The notes: a model not told the origin generated them from the letters alone. A DNA stretch of 36,323 bases from Chlorobiales bacterium (GCA_022360275.1 JAKSDC010000012.1:1-36323); one strand, 5' to 3'; positions 7,772 through 16,648 are shown, counted from the first letter of the stretch. Numbers and translations: made by a program.

Positions 7772-8482
7772 ATGAACAAGATTAAACTTCTTCACGAAGG
7801 CAAGGCGAAGAAAGTTTTCCTGACAGATGATAGTGATCTTGTCATTCAGGAATTCAAAGACGATGCCACTGCTTTCAATAACAAGAAAAAAGGTACGATC
7901 AGCAACAAAGGGATTGTCAACAATGCAATTTCCTGCAAGCTTTTCACCTATCTCGCCGAGAACGGAGTGCCGACCCATTTTGTCGAAAAACTTTCTGACA
8001 GAGATATGCTCTGCAAGTATCTCAAGATAATCATGGTGGAGGTTGTGGTCAGAAACGTTGCCGCCGGCTCCCTGGTAAAGCGTTATGGTTTTCAGGAAGG
8101 GACCAGACTTGAAAATCCTATTATCGAGCTCTATCTCAAAGACGATGATCTCGATGATCCATTGATGAACGAGAGCCATGCTGTGGCGCTTGGTCTGGCT
8201 ACCTATGAAGAGCTTGAGACGCTCAAGGAACAGGCTGCAAGAATAAATACACTTATGAAAGGCTTTTTCGCTGACCGCAAGCTCAATCTGGTTGATTTCA
8301 AACTCGAATTCGGCAGACATAAAGGCCAAATCCTTCTCGGAGATGAAATAAGTCCCGATACCTGTCGTTTCTGGGATCTGGATACAGGCGAAAAGATGGA
8401 TAAGGATCGTTTCCGTTTCGATCTCGGCGGTGTGGAAGATGCCTATTCGGAGGTTGAAAAAAGGGTGCTTGACCTGGACTGA
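7772..8482 (+). CDS. purC: Phosphoribosylaminoimidazole-succinocarboxamide synthase
   Basis: ATP-dependent ligation of aspartate to CAIR in de novo purine synthesis. At 236 residues it has the length of the bacterial short form. Visible family features are the N-terminal LLHEGKAKKVF with the glycine-containing ATP-binding loop, EVVVRNVAAGSLVKRYG (about 88-104), LVDFKLEFG (about 172-180), and GDEISPDTCRFWD (about 190-202). No other pur gene is adjacent. The DedA gene follows 26 bases downstream and may be co-transcribed. No clear Shine-Dalgarno precedes the ATG. Confidence 0.95.
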   Translation: MNKIKLLHEGKAKKVFLTDDSDLVIQEFKDDATAFNNKKKGTISNKGIVNNAISCKLFTYLAENGVPTHFVEKLSDRDMLCKYLKIIMVEVVVRNVAAGSLVKRYGFQEGTRLENPIIELYLKDDDLDDPLMNESHAVALGLATYEELETLKEQAARINTLMKGFFADRKLNLVDFKLEFGRHKGQILLGDEISPDTCRFWDLDTGEKMDKDRFRFDLGGVEDAYSEVEKRVLDLD

Positions 8483-8508
8483 TTCCCGGTCATGAACCTC
8501 AGGAACAG

Positions 8509-9156
8509 ATGCTCGAAAGCATTGTAGAATATCTCCGATCAGCCGATCCTGCTGCGATATATCTCTTCGTGTTTTTCATATCTTTTCTGGAGAATGTTGT
8601 GCCGCCTGTTCCGGGCGATGTCCCCGTAGCGTTCATCGGGTATCTGACATTCTCCAGCGATGTTGACTTCTGGTTGTCGGTAACGTTTGCATCTGCCGGG
8701 TCAACGCTGGGTTTCATGCTTATGTTTCTCCTCAGCCGGACGATCGGGCTCAAGATCTATGCCCGTGGAGAAAGCAGAATCAGGCATGGGCTGGTCAGAG
8801 CTGTTCACAGGATGTTTCCTCCGGACCAGATGGAAACAGCTCGTCTGCGTTTTTCCGCGCACGGCTACGTTGCGGTCCTGATAAACAGGTTCCTTTTCGG
8901 TTACCGTGCCATCATATCCGTGATGGCCGGCTTCATGCATCTCAAGGTGGCAGGTGTGTTTGCCGCAGCTTTTGCAAGTTCAGTTGTTTGGTATGTGCTG
9001 TTGCTCAGAGGGGGATATCTTCTGGGTGAAAACTGGCAGGAAATCGGCGCATATATGGCATTGTACAGCATGCCGCTCACCCTGGTTTTTCTTTTTGTTG
9101 CGGTTGTCGCTCTCTTCAGGTATGTAAGAGGGTGGAAAAAAAGACAGGGTATATAG
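8509..9156 (+). CDS. DedA-family membrane protein
   Basis: A 215-residue inner-membrane protein of the DedA/SNARE-associated family, whose members flip or support turnover of undecaprenyl phosphate or phospholipids. Seen: the early FLENVVPPVPGDVP motif (about residues 25-38), a GSTLGFMLMFLLSR segment near 65, a basic region around 85-100, and NRFLFGYRAIISVMAGFMHL (about 125-144), which contains the conserved Arg-rich re-entrant signature. Two further C-terminal spans follow. AGGA upstream of the ATG acts as a short Shine-Dalgarno. Located just after purC; the substrate is not defined by the sequence. Confidence 0.85.
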   Translation: MLESIVEYLRSADPAAIYLFVFFISFLENVVPPVPGDVPVAFIGYLTFSSDVDFWLSVTFASAGSTLGFMLMFLLSRTIGLKIYARGESRIRHGLVRAVHRMFPPDQMETARLRFSAHGYVAVLINRFLFGYRAIISVMAGFMHLKVAGVFAAAFASSVVWYVLLLRGGYLLGENWQEIGAYMALYSMPLTLVFLFVAVVALFRYVRGWKKRQGI

Positions 9157-9246
9157 TTTGTTGGATTTTTATGCCTTTGCAGTTACTTTTAGTTTCTGCA
9201 TAATCGACGATAACGAAATCTTTTCAAGAAGTACGGGACTACAGTA

Positions 9247-10158
9247 ATGGCAAAAGATATAAAGCCTTATCCGTCGGAGAGAAAAGGAAAGGCTGTTACA
9301 CTGGAATCGGTGGAGGAGTTAAAGGAAATGGCCTGTCAGGTGCGGCGCGACGTCGTGCGTATGCTCACCAGGGCGGCGTCAGGTCACACAGGTGGTTCGC
9401 TGGGCATGGCGGATGTGTTTACGGCCCTGTATTTCAGAATCTTGCGTCACGACCCGTATGATTTCGGAAAGACAGCCGACCGGGATATGCTTTTTCTTTC
9501 CAACGGTCATATTGCCCCCGTATGGTATAGTGCGCTTGCCAGGAGCGGATATTTTCAGCTTGAAGAGCTTCACTCGTTACGCCGGATAAACAGTTATCTG
9601 CAGGGACATCCTGCTTCAGAAGCAGGGTTGCCGGGAATACACATGGCTTCCGGTTCTCTTGGGCAAGGGCTTTCAGCTGCCGTAGGAGCGGCACTCGGAA
9701 AACGTATGGACGGGTGTTCGGGAGATGTTTTCTGCCTGATGGGAGATGGTGAATGTCAGGAAGGGCAGATATGGGAGGCTGCGATGAGCGCAGCGCATTA
9801 CAGGCTTGGTAATCTTGTTGGTATTGTTGATTACAACAACCAGCAAATTGACGGTGAAGTCAACAGTGTTATGAATGTCGAGCCTTTTGCCGGAAAGTGG
9901 CGGTCTTTTGGCTGGGAAGTCTATCAGTGTGACGGCAACGATATAGAGGATATTGTTGCTGTAACTGAAAAGATTCAGACGGAAAAAAGCAGAACAAAGC
10001 CATCGGTTATTCTGGCTGTTACGGTTATGGGCAAAGGGGTTCCATTTTTCGAGGGCACGATGCCGGACAATACCAACTGGCATGGAAAACCCCCCTCACC
10101 GGAGCATTGCGAGCAGGCTCTTGAAATACTTGGAGAAACTCCTTTCGGTGATTTTTAA
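9247..10158 (+). CDS. Transketolase, N-terminal (TPP-binding) subunit
   Basis: Corresponds to the thiamine diphosphate-binding half of transketolase, which moves two-carbon units between sugar phosphates in the reductive or oxidative pentose phosphate pathway. At 303 residues it stops where the split-type N-terminal subunit ends. Seen: SGHTGGSLGMADVFTALYF (about 40-58), HPASEAGLPGIHMASGSLGQG (residues about 119-139, given here as one pattern), and the TPP motif GDGECQEGQIWEA followed by VDYNNQQIDG. The usual partner, the C-terminal subunit, is not the next gene (rsmD is) and does not occur elsewhere in the window. Confidence 0.85.
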   Translation: MAKDIKPYPSERKGKAVTLESVEELKEMACQVRRDVVRMLTRAASGHTGGSLGMADVFTALYFRILRHDPYDFGKTADRDMLFLSNGHIAPVWYSALARSGYFQLEELHSLRRINSYLQGHPASEAGLPGIHMASGSLGQGLSAAVGAALGKRMDGCSGDVFCLMGDGECQEGQIWEAAMSAAHYRLGNLVGIVDYNNQQIDGEVNSVMNVEPFAGKWRSFGWEVYQCDGNDIEDIVAVTEKIQTEKSRTKPSVILAVTVMGKGVPFFEGTMPDNTNWHGKPPSPEHCEQALEILGETPFGDF

Positions 10159-10166
10159 CCCTGAAC

Positions 10167-10700
10167 GTGCAAATACAATCAGGCAGATACAAGGGAAGAA
10201 AACTTCAGCGTAGCACAACCGGCTCTATCCGTCCCTGCAGCAGCAGGGTAAAAAAATCTCTGTTTGGTATACTTTCCGTGCGGATGGACTTTTCCGGGAC
10301 AAAGATTCTCGATCTTTTTGCCGGCTTTGGGTCTCTTGGGTATGAGGCTTTGAGCCGAGGGGCTGCGGAAGTTTGTTTTGTTGACAAGAGCACCCGGTCT
10401 TTGCAATCACTGCGGGAGACAGCGGCTGAACTGGGCGTATCGTCGCAGGTAAAGATTGTAAAAAAGGATGTGGTTCATTTTATTAAAACCGAAAAAAATA
10501 CCTATGATCTTGTATTTTGCGATCCGCCTTACGACTGGCGGGATTACAGGAGCTTGATTCGAGAGATTTTCGGACGCGGTCTGCTTGCTGAAAGCGGCAT
10601 GTTGCTTATCGAGCATAGCAATCGTTACGGTTTTGAAAATGAGCCGCAGTATGTTTTTCATAAAGATTACGGAATGACGAGAGTTTCTTTTTTTTCCTGA
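10167..10700 (+). CDS. rsmD: 16S rRNA (guanine966-N2)-methyltransferase
   Basis: Methylates G966 of 16S rRNA using S-adenosylmethionine during 30S assembly. The 177-residue protein begins at a GTG 8 bases after the transketolase stop; it starts QIQSGRYKGRKL, as is typical of RsmD. The SAM-binding motif ILDLFAGFGSLGYEALSRGA lies at about 47-66 and the catalytic FCDPPYDW motif at about 117-124. The rsmD-coaD pair is a common bacterial arrangement and supports both assignments. Confidence 0.92.
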   Translation: MQIQSGRYKGRKLQRSTTGSIRPCSSRVKKSLFGILSVRMDFSGTKILDLFAGFGSLGYEALSRGAAEVCFVDKSTRSLQSLRETAAELGVSSQVKIVKKDVVHFIKTEKNTYDLVFCDPPYDWRDYRSLIREIFGRGLLAESGMLLIEHSNRYGFENEPQYVFHKDYGMTRVSFFS

Positions 10701-10738
10701 GCCGATTGCCGGACAGGTTACATGCCGGAGGATATTCT

Positions 10739-11233
10739 ATGAAGCATCTTGCGATTTACCCTGGGACATTCGACCCGTTTACGAACGGTCATCTGGATGT
10801 TCTTGAGCGGGCGCTGACGATTTTTGACCAGGTTATCGTTGTTATTGCAGAAAACAGCAAGAAAAAAACGCTGTTTTCCATCGAAGAGCGTTGTGAGATG
10901 ATCGAAACCGTTACGAAATCTTTTAAAGGAATCAGGGTGGAGGTGCTGCACGGCGGTCTCTTGGCCGAATACGCCCATGCTGCAGGTGCTGCGGCCATAA
11001 TTCGCGGAGTGCGTCAGGTCAAAGATTTTGAGTACGAATTTCAAATGTCATTGCTCAACAGGCATTTGAACCCCGATGTCACCACGGTTTTCCTTATGCC
11101 CAATGTCAAATATACCTATGTGGCTTCATCGATCATCAGGGAGGTTGCCCTGCTCGGAGGAGATGTGAGCAAGTTCGTTCATCCCTGTGTTTTGAAAATG
11201 TTGCGGAAGAAATATGAAGAACAGAATGTCTGA
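10739..11233 (+). CDS. coaD: Phosphopantetheine adenylyltransferase
   Basis: Transfers AMP from ATP to 4'-phosphopantetheine, the penultimate step of coenzyme A synthesis. With the start at 10739 the protein has 164 residues, the normal length; GGAGGA at 10727-10732 is a good Shine-Dalgarno for that ATG, so the upstream in-frame TTG at 10706 is rejected. Seen: the nucleotidyltransferase motif YPGTFDPFTNGHLDV (about 6-20, with the TxGH-like NGH) and the C-terminal VASSIIREVALLGGDVSKFV corresponding to the ISSTxxR signature. It lies 38 bases after rsmD. Confidence 0.95.
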   Translation: MKHLAIYPGTFDPFTNGHLDVLERALTIFDQVIVVIAENSKKKTLFSIEERCEMIETVTKSFKGIRVEVLHGGLLAEYAHAAGAAAIIRGVRQVKDFEYEFQMSLLNRHLNPDVTTVFLMPNVKYTYVASSIIREVALLGGDVSKFVHPCVLKMLRKKYEEQNV

Positions 11234-11287
11234 CACGGGCTTTCAGCAAGAAGTTTTCGGAATTTCAAATATTTAATCCTTACTGTT

Positions 11288-12496
11288 ATGAGCACAAACA
11301 GCTTTCCAGAGGAAAAATACCTTGCCCGGCGGGTTCGGAGCATGCAGGAGTCGCAGACCATGAAAATAACCGGGCTTGCAAAGCAAATGAAGGCTGCAGG
11401 CAAGGATATTATCAGCCTCTCGGCGGGTGAGCCTGATTTTCCCACCCCGGACTTCGTTGCGCAGGCGGGCATCGATGCAATAAAAGCCGGTTTTACACGA
11501 TATACGGCAAACGCAGGTATTCCCGAGCTGAGAAAAGCTGTGGTTGAAAAGTTCAAACGGGATAACGGCATCGAGTTTACACCAGACCAGATTATCATCA
11601 GCAACGGGGGGAAGCAGACGCTGGCCAATGCGCTGCTTGCGTTGTGTGAAGAGGGGAACGAGGTTGTCATTCCCGCTCCTTTCTGGGTCAGTTTTCCCGA
11701 GATGGTCCGGCTTTCGGGGGCTGAGCCGGTCATTGTGCCGACTACGCTCGAAACCGGTTACAAAATGAGGCCGGAACAGCTCGAAGCTGCAATTACGGAA
11801 AAAACAAAAGTTTTGATACTCAACTCTCCGTCGAATCCGACAGGTGCCGTGTATTCGGAAAGCGAGATTAGGGCGCTGATGACAGTGCTCGAAAACCGTG
11901 AGATTTTTGTGATTTCCGATGAGATGTATGACCAGATTGTATACGGGTTGGCCAAGCCGTTTTCTCCTGCCAGAATTCCCGAGATACGCGACCGGGTCAT
12001 AGTCAGCAACGGTGTGTCCAAAACCTATTCAATGACAGGATGGCGCATCGGGTTTCTTGCCGGTCCCAAATGGGTAATTGATGCGTGCGGAAAAATACAG
12101 TCGCAGACGACATCGAACGCAAACTCGATTGCACAGATGGCGGCGGTTGCAGCGCTTACCGGTAATCAGCAGATTATTGAAGAGCGCAGGGCGGAATTTG
12201 AAAAACGCCGGGATTTCATGTACAAGGCTCTCAATGAGATTCCAGGTATAACCGCAGCACTGCCTGATGGTGCTTTTTACATTTTCCCTTCAATAGCCGG
12301 CCTGCTTGGGAAAACATTCGGCGGCAAAGTGATGAACAGTTCGACTGATGCGGCGGAATATCTTCTTGTAGATCATTATGTGGCTACCGTGCCGGGTGAA
12401 GCATTCGGCGCTCCTGAAAATCTCAGACTCTCTTATGCGGCCTCGATAGGCGAGCTGGAAGAGGCAGTAGGCAGGATAAGGAGAGCCTTTGAGTAA
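11288..12496 (+). CDS. Class I aminotransferase (aspartate / possibly prephenate aminotransferase)
   Basis: A 402-residue fold-type I PLP enzyme of the class Ib aspartate aminotransferase group. Seen: SAGEPDFPTP (about 41-50), GFTRYTANAGIPELRKAV (about 64-81), SNGGKQTLANALLAL, LNSPSNPTGAVYSE (about 177-190), ISDEMYDQIVYG with the PLP-contacting Asp and Tyr, and the PLP-lysine segment SNGVSKTYSMTGWRIGF (about 239-255). The C-terminal LRLSYAAS holds the carboxylate-binding Arg. Class Ib enzymes of Chlorobi have been reported to use prephenate as well as oxaloacetate, feeding the arogenate route to Phe/Tyr; sequence alone here does not prove that. Followed 9 bases later by the acyltransferase. 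Confidence 0.88.
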   Translation: MSTNSFPEEKYLARRVRSMQESQTMKITGLAKQMKAAGKDIISLSAGEPDFPTPDFVAQAGIDAIKAGFTRYTANAGIPELRKAVVEKFKRDNGIEFTPDQIIISNGGKQTLANALLALCEEGNEVVIPAPFWVSFPEMVRLSGAEPVIVPTTLETGYKMRPEQLEAAITEKTKVLILNSPSNPTGAVYSESEIRALMTVLENREIFVISDEMYDQIVYGLAKPFSPARIPEIRDRVIVSNGVSKTYSMTGWRIGFLAGPKWVIDACGKIQSQTTSNANSIAQMAAVAALTGNQQIIEERRAEFEKRRDFMYKALNEIPGITAALPDGAFYIFPSIAGLLGKTFGGKVMNSSTDAAEYLLVDHYVATVPGEAFGAPENLRLSYAASIGELEEAVGRIRRAFE

Positions 12497-12505
12497 CAAG
12501 AGTCT

Positions 12506-13270
12506 ATGTTGACGGTCCGTCGAAGCAGAGCCTGCACCAGATGGTTCAGCTGGTACTCCAGGCGGCAGTTCAAAAGGCATTTTCATGCTGTCAGGGTTTC
12601 AGTTCCCCCTGAAACCCTTGACATGGAGCTTCACTATCCGGTAGTTTTCTACTGCAATCACGCTTACTGGTGGGACGGATTCTGGTCGCAGCTCTGCACG
12701 GAGGAATTTTTCAGACAGAATCTCTATATCATCATTGAATACCAGCAGCTTGTCAAGCACCGTTTTTTTACTCGCCTGGGTGCATTTTCCATCGACCGTT
12801 CCCGGCCGAGAAGTGCGGTTCGCACCATCGAGTACGCAGCCGAGCGGCTCATGGAGAAAAGTCATAAACAAAACGCTTTATGGGTTTTTCCACAGGGAAT
12901 GATTGAGCATGTTGACAAGCAGCCCCTTCGTTTTTTAAACGGTACTTCTTGCATTGTTTCACGTGTACTGGAGGAAACCAACAGAGTATATCTGGTTTCA
13001 GTTGTCAGCAGGATTGAATATCTTGACGACCAAAGGCCGGATTTGTTTCTCTCGTTCAAAGTCCCTGAGCTTGTCGGAAAAGCCGACTATAGCGATCACA
13101 AAACATTGACAAAACATATGCAGGATGTGACAGCTGATCATCTTTCGTTTCTGAAAGAGAAAATAATTGCAAAAGAGACGAATGATTTTCAACTTTTAGT
13201 CAAAGGTACAGAGTCGATAAATACAAAAATTGAGAGGTTCAGGAAACTTGCCGGGTTGAGAAGGGAGTAG
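12506..13270 (+). CDS. PlsC-type acyltransferase (candidate glycolipid/carotenoid acyltransferase)
   Basis: A 254-residue lysophospholipid acyltransferase-like protein. The catalytic HxxxxD motif is seen in CNHAYWWDGF (about residues 50-59), followed by a TRLGAFSIDRSRPRSA block (about 90-105) and the WVFPQGMIEH motif (about 128-137) that corresponds to the FPEGTRS region of PlsC. It lacks a strong N-terminal membrane span. Green sulfur bacteria use an acyltransferase of this general type (CruD) to add laurate to glucosyl-chlorobactene; whether this gene is that one cannot be decided without alignment. Starts 9 bases after the aminotransferase. Confidence 0.78.
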   Translation: MLTVRRSRACTRWFSWYSRRQFKRHFHAVRVSVPPETLDMELHYPVVFYCNHAYWWDGFWSQLCTEEFFRQNLYIIIEYQQLVKHRFFTRLGAFSIDRSRPRSAVRTIEYAAERLMEKSHKQNALWVFPQGMIEHVDKQPLRFLNGTSCIVSRVLEETNRVYLVSVVSRIEYLDDQRPDLFLSFKVPELVGKADYSDHKTLTKHMQDVTADHLSFLKEKIIAKETNDFQLLVKGTESINTKIERFRKLAGLRRE

Positions 13271-13383
13271 AGGACAGCATTAAGAAACCAGGAGCCGGTC
13301 AAAAAACTACCAGGCGGTCTTTTTGTTTGTAACTGGAAAAAGCGATAATGAGGACCCAGTGTCCGGAAAAATGTTGAACTGCC

Positions 13384-14352
13384 ATGAGTAATGTAATATG
13401 CAGCTGTACGTTGGGCGATTATGCCAATGTACGGTTACAGCTTTCCAAGAGACTGCATCGTGAAATCGAGCAGTTATATGGTGATGTTGACGAGGTAAAC
13501 AGCAACATATGCGAAATTGAACTCAAATGCAGTCATCGGGAGTTTTATGTGAACCTCACGGGAGAGTCTGCAGAAGTAGGTAAGGCGGTCATCGTCGAGG
13601 CAGACGGCGGTTATGACTATGGGATTGTTTATTCCTCAGGGGCCATTGCTGCCAAAAAGATGAAGCTGAAAGGCCTTGACGAAAAAAAGGATGATTGTGG
13701 AGCTATAGTCCGTTTTGCCGATAAGAAAGATGCGGAACAGCTTCGTTCGGTGCGAAAACGTGAGCCGGAGATTCGTGAGATGTGCCTCGCGAAAATCAAG
13801 GGACACGGACTTGATATGAAGCTGGTTGATGTGGAGCTCCGTCTCGACCAGCAGAAAGTAACGGTTTTTTATACTGCCACACACAGGGTTGATTTTCGTA
13901 CACTGGTAAGGGATTTAGCCAGTGAATTCAGGGCGCGGATCCAAATGGTCCAGATCACCACCAGGGAGGAGGCCCGCAGAGCCAACAGTTTCGGCGCCTG
14001 TGGCTGTGTATTATGCTGTTCCAGCTGGATACAGAAAATTCATGCCAATCCGTTTGCTGAAAAACAACAGGCGTCCGAGTATTCTCATGGAGACAGTCAT
14101 ACCTACAATGTTATCGGTCAGTGCAACCGGTCGAAATGCTGTCTGGGTTATTCAAGGCATGAGAAATGCATGAAAAAATCCGTTGCCGATACGTATCCGG
14201 CGTTGGGAAGCAAAGTTGCAACGCCGGAAGGAACCGCAATCATCGAAAATATCAATCCTGTAAAAAAAGAGATTAGCCTTCGTTACCCGACCGACGGAAA
14301 AGAGGTATTGATCTCGTTGCAGGATTTCAAGTCGATGTTTGTCAAGAAATAA
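13384..14352 (+). CDS. PSP1-domain protein, RicT/YaaT homologue
   Basis: A 322-residue cytoplasmic protein with the PSP1 C-terminal domain. Characteristic stretches are GYDYGIVYSSG (near 77), LDQQKVTVFYTATHRVDFRTLVRDLASEF spread over about 154-182, and a Cys-rich segment ACGCVLCCSSW (about 206-216) with CNRSKCCLGYSRHEKC further on (about 247-262). In Bacillus, RicT with RicA and RicF binds an iron-sulfur cluster through such cysteines and controls RNA maturation; no RicA/RicF homologue is visible here. The gene sits 30 bases before metG and is probably co-transcribed with it. Confidence 0.85.
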   Translation: MSNVICSCTLGDYANVRLQLSKRLHREIEQLYGDVDEVNSNICEIELKCSHREFYVNLTGESAEVGKAVIVEADGGYDYGIVYSSGAIAAKKMKLKGLDEKKDDCGAIVRFADKKDAEQLRSVRKREPEIREMCLAKIKGHGLDMKLVDVELRLDQQKVTVFYTATHRVDFRTLVRDLASEFRARIQMVQITTREEARRANSFGACGCVLCCSSWIQKIHANPFAEKQQASEYSHGDSHTYNVIGQCNRSKCCLGYSRHEKCMKKSVADTYPALGSKVATPEGTAIIENINPVKKEISLRYPTDGKEVLISLQDFKSMFVKK

Positions 14353-14382
14353 GCCTGAATCCACGTATTCCTCTTTTTTTAC

Positions 14383-16491
14383 ATGAACAACCATTTTACG
14401 CGAACACTTGTTACAACAGCTCTTCCATATGCAAACGGTCCTGTCCACCTCGGTCACCTTGCAGGTGTTTATCTGCCTGCCGATATTTATGTCCGCTTCA
14501 AGCGGCTGCAGGGTGAAGACATTATCCATATAGGCGGTTCCGACGAGCACGGTGTTCCCATTACCATCACAGCAGATAAAGAAGGTATTTCTCCCCAGGA
14601 TGTTGTTGACCGCTATCATCGCCTGAATCTCGATGCGTTTGCCCGGTGTGGTATATCATTCGACTATTACGGCAGAACATCTTCCGAAAGTCATTGCCGC
14701 ACAGCCCAGGAGTTTTTTCAGGAGATCAATGCAAAGGGTGTTTTTATCAAAAGAAAAGAACGACATTTCTTTGATCCTGAAACAAAAAGGTTTTTGTCCG
14801 ATCGCTATGTGACAGGGACCTGTCCAATCTGCAGTAATCCCGAGGCAAACGGGGATCAATGTGAGCAATGCGGTACGCATTTAAATCCGCGAGAGCTCAT
14901 AGAGCCCAGAAGTAAACTTTCCAACAAGGTGCCTGAGCTGCGGGAGACATTGCACTGGTACTTTCCACTCGGGAGATTTCAGGAGCAGCTCGAAAGCTAT
15001 GTAAACAGCCATGAGGGAGACTGGCGCATGAATGTGCTGAACTATACCCGTACATGGTTAAAGCAGGGGCTTAACGACAGAGCAATCACCAGAGATCTTC
15101 ACTGGGGAATCCCCGTGCCGGTCGACAGTGAGGAAGCCAGGGGAAAGGTTCTCTATGTCTGGTTTGATGCAGTACTGGGGTATATATCATTTACCCGCGA
15201 ATGGGCGGAAAGGCAGGGAAGGCCGGAGTTATGGCGCGATTATTGGCAAAACTCCGACTGCCGGATCATTCATTTTATCGGCAAGGACAATGTGGTTTTT
15301 CACACACTCATGTTTCCGGCGATCCTCATGGCATGGAACGAAAGGAGAACAGAGGGTGTCTATTCGCTTGCCGATAATGTTCCGGCGTCCGAATTCATGA
15401 ATTTCGAAGGACGAAAATTTTCCAAATCGCGAAACTACGCTGTTTATCTCGGAGATTTTCTCGACAAGTTTCCTGCAGATACGTTACGCTATACCATCGC
15501 CATGAATTATCCTGAAAACAAGGACAGCGATTTCAGCTGGTTGGATTTTCAGAACAGGACCAACGGAGAGCTTGCCGATACGCTTGGAAATTTCATCAAA
15601 CGGTCAATTGATTTTACCAATTCGAAATTCAATGGTGAGATTCCCTATGAATGCACAGAAGAAGATTGGACATCTCTTGGAATCGACTGGCAGGAATGTT
15701 TTGAAAAGCTCGACAACGCCTATGAGCAGTTTCATTTCAGGGATGCTGCAGCGCTTACCATGCAGATTGCACGTTCGGCAAATCGTTTCCTTACCGATTC
15801 GGAGCCCTGGAGGGTGTTGAAATCAGATCCCGAAGCAGCAGCACGGACAATGGCGTTGTCGGTAAACCTTTGCTATACCCTTGCGATTGCGTGGTATCCG
15901 GTAATCCCTGACACCGCAAACAGGATCTATGCCATGCTTGGTTTTTCGGAAACCCTCGACGAGGCGTTGAAGAACGGTACTGTTTCCTGGGGCATGGCAA
16001 GATTTCCGAGGCTGGGAAAAGGCCACAAGTTATCCGCGCAGTCTGAAATTCTTTTCAGAAAGATAGACGACAAGGACATTGCTCCCGAGCTTGAAAAGAT
16101 TGAGCGTCTGCTTGCGGAAATCGGGAAAGAAGAGGTTGAAGCTCAGGAAAGCATGCATTTCAAGCCGGAGATCCGTTTCGAGGATTTTCTCAATGTCGAT
16201 CTTCGTGTTGCCACCGTGACAGCATGCGAAAAGGTGAAAAAAACCGACAAGCTTCTCAAGCTGCAATTAAAAGTGGGCTCGAAAAAGCGCCAGGTACTTG
16301 CAGGTATTGCACAATCATATACTCCTGAAGCCATTATTGGAAAAAATGTAATACTGGTGGCAAATCTTGCCGAACGGAAAATCAGGGGTGAACTCTCACA
16401 GGGAATGATCCTTGCTGTTGAAGGGAACGACGGCAAGCTTAATCTTGTTGAAGTTGACGGATCGGGGGTAAATGGAAAAATAGTGCAATAA
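14383..16491 (+). CDS. metG: Methionyl-tRNA synthetase with C-terminal tRNA-binding domain
   Basis: Charges tRNA-Met and initiator tRNA. At 702 residues it is the long, dimeric bacterial type. Seen: the HIGH-type motif PYANGPVHLGHLAG (HLGH at 22-25), GSDEHGVP, the zinc knuckle CPICSNPEANGDQCEQCG (about 147-164, four Cys), the KMSKS-type GRKFSKSRN (about 341-349), and a C-terminal EMAP/Trbp111-like domain starting near FEDFLNVDLRVATV (about 604-617). The gene ends 47 bases before a tRNA carrying CAU with initiator features, so enzyme and substrate are neighbours. No Shine-Dalgarno is visible before the ATG at 14383. Confidence 0.96.
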   Translation: MNNHFTRTLVTTALPYANGPVHLGHLAGVYLPADIYVRFKRLQGEDIIHIGGSDEHGVPITITADKEGISPQDVVDRYHRLNLDAFARCGISFDYYGRTSSESHCRTAQEFFQEINAKGVFIKRKERHFFDPETKRFLSDRYVTGTCPICSNPEANGDQCEQCGTHLNPRELIEPRSKLSNKVPELRETLHWYFPLGRFQEQLESYVNSHEGDWRMNVLNYTRTWLKQGLNDRAITRDLHWGIPVPVDSEEARGKVLYVWFDAVLGYISFTREWAERQGRPELWRDYWQNSDCRIIHFIGKDNVVFHTLMFPAILMAWNERRTEGVYSLADNVPASEFMNFEGRKFSKSRNYAVYLGDFLDKFPADTLRYTIAMNYPENKDSDFSWLDFQNRTNGELADTLGNFIKRSIDFTNSKFNGEIPYECTEEDWTSLGIDWQECFEKLDNAYEQFHFRDAAALTMQIARSANRFLTDSEPWRVLKSDPEAAARTMALSVNLCYTLAIAWYPVIPDTANRIYAMLGFSETLDEALKNGTVSWGMARFPRLGKGHKLSAQSEILFRKIDDKDIAPELEKIERLLAEIGKEEVEAQESMHFKPEIRFEDFLNVDLRVATVTACEKVKKTDKLLKLQLKVGSKKRQVLAGIAQSYTPEAIIGKNVILVANLAERKIRGELSQGMILAVEGNDGKLNLVEVDGSGVNGKIVQ

Positions 16492-16495
16492 TCTT

Positions 16496-16523
16496 TTGCG
16501 TAAAGCAGGAAATTCTGTACATT
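16496..16523 (+). promoter_or_regulatory. Possible promoter of the tRNA gene
   Basis: TTGCGT (16496-16501), a 16-base spacer and TACATT (16518-16523) lie between the metG stop and the tRNA. The TACATT is part of a tandem decamer, so a second copy at 16528-16533 exists. By-eye match only. Confidence 0.3.
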
Positions 16524-16536
16524 AAAGTACATTAAC
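16517..16536. repeat. Tandem decamer just upstream of the tRNA
   Basis: GTACATTAAA (16517-16526) is followed immediately by GTACATTAAC (16527-16536), nine of ten bases identical, ending 2 bases before the tRNA. Either copy can supply a -10-like TACATT, so it may reflect duplication of a promoter element. Confidence 0.6.
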
Positions 16537-16538
16537 AT

Positions 16539-16614
<76 letters not shown>

Positions 16615-16622
16615 AAGAAGAG

Positions 16623-16648
16623 GCCGCGCCAGGGTGTGCGGCTTTTTT
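16623..16648 (+). terminator. Rho-independent terminator after the tRNA
   Basis: GCCGCGC (16623-16629), a 6-base loop and GTGCGGC (16636-16642) form a 7-base-pair stem with one G-U pair, followed by six T. It starts 9 bases after the tRNA CCA and should end the metG/tRNA transcript. Confidence 0.88.

Noticed and set aside
7610..8329. Open frame of 239 codons antisense to purC
   Set aside because: purC is unmistakable on the other strand, and the antisense protein has no recognisable features.
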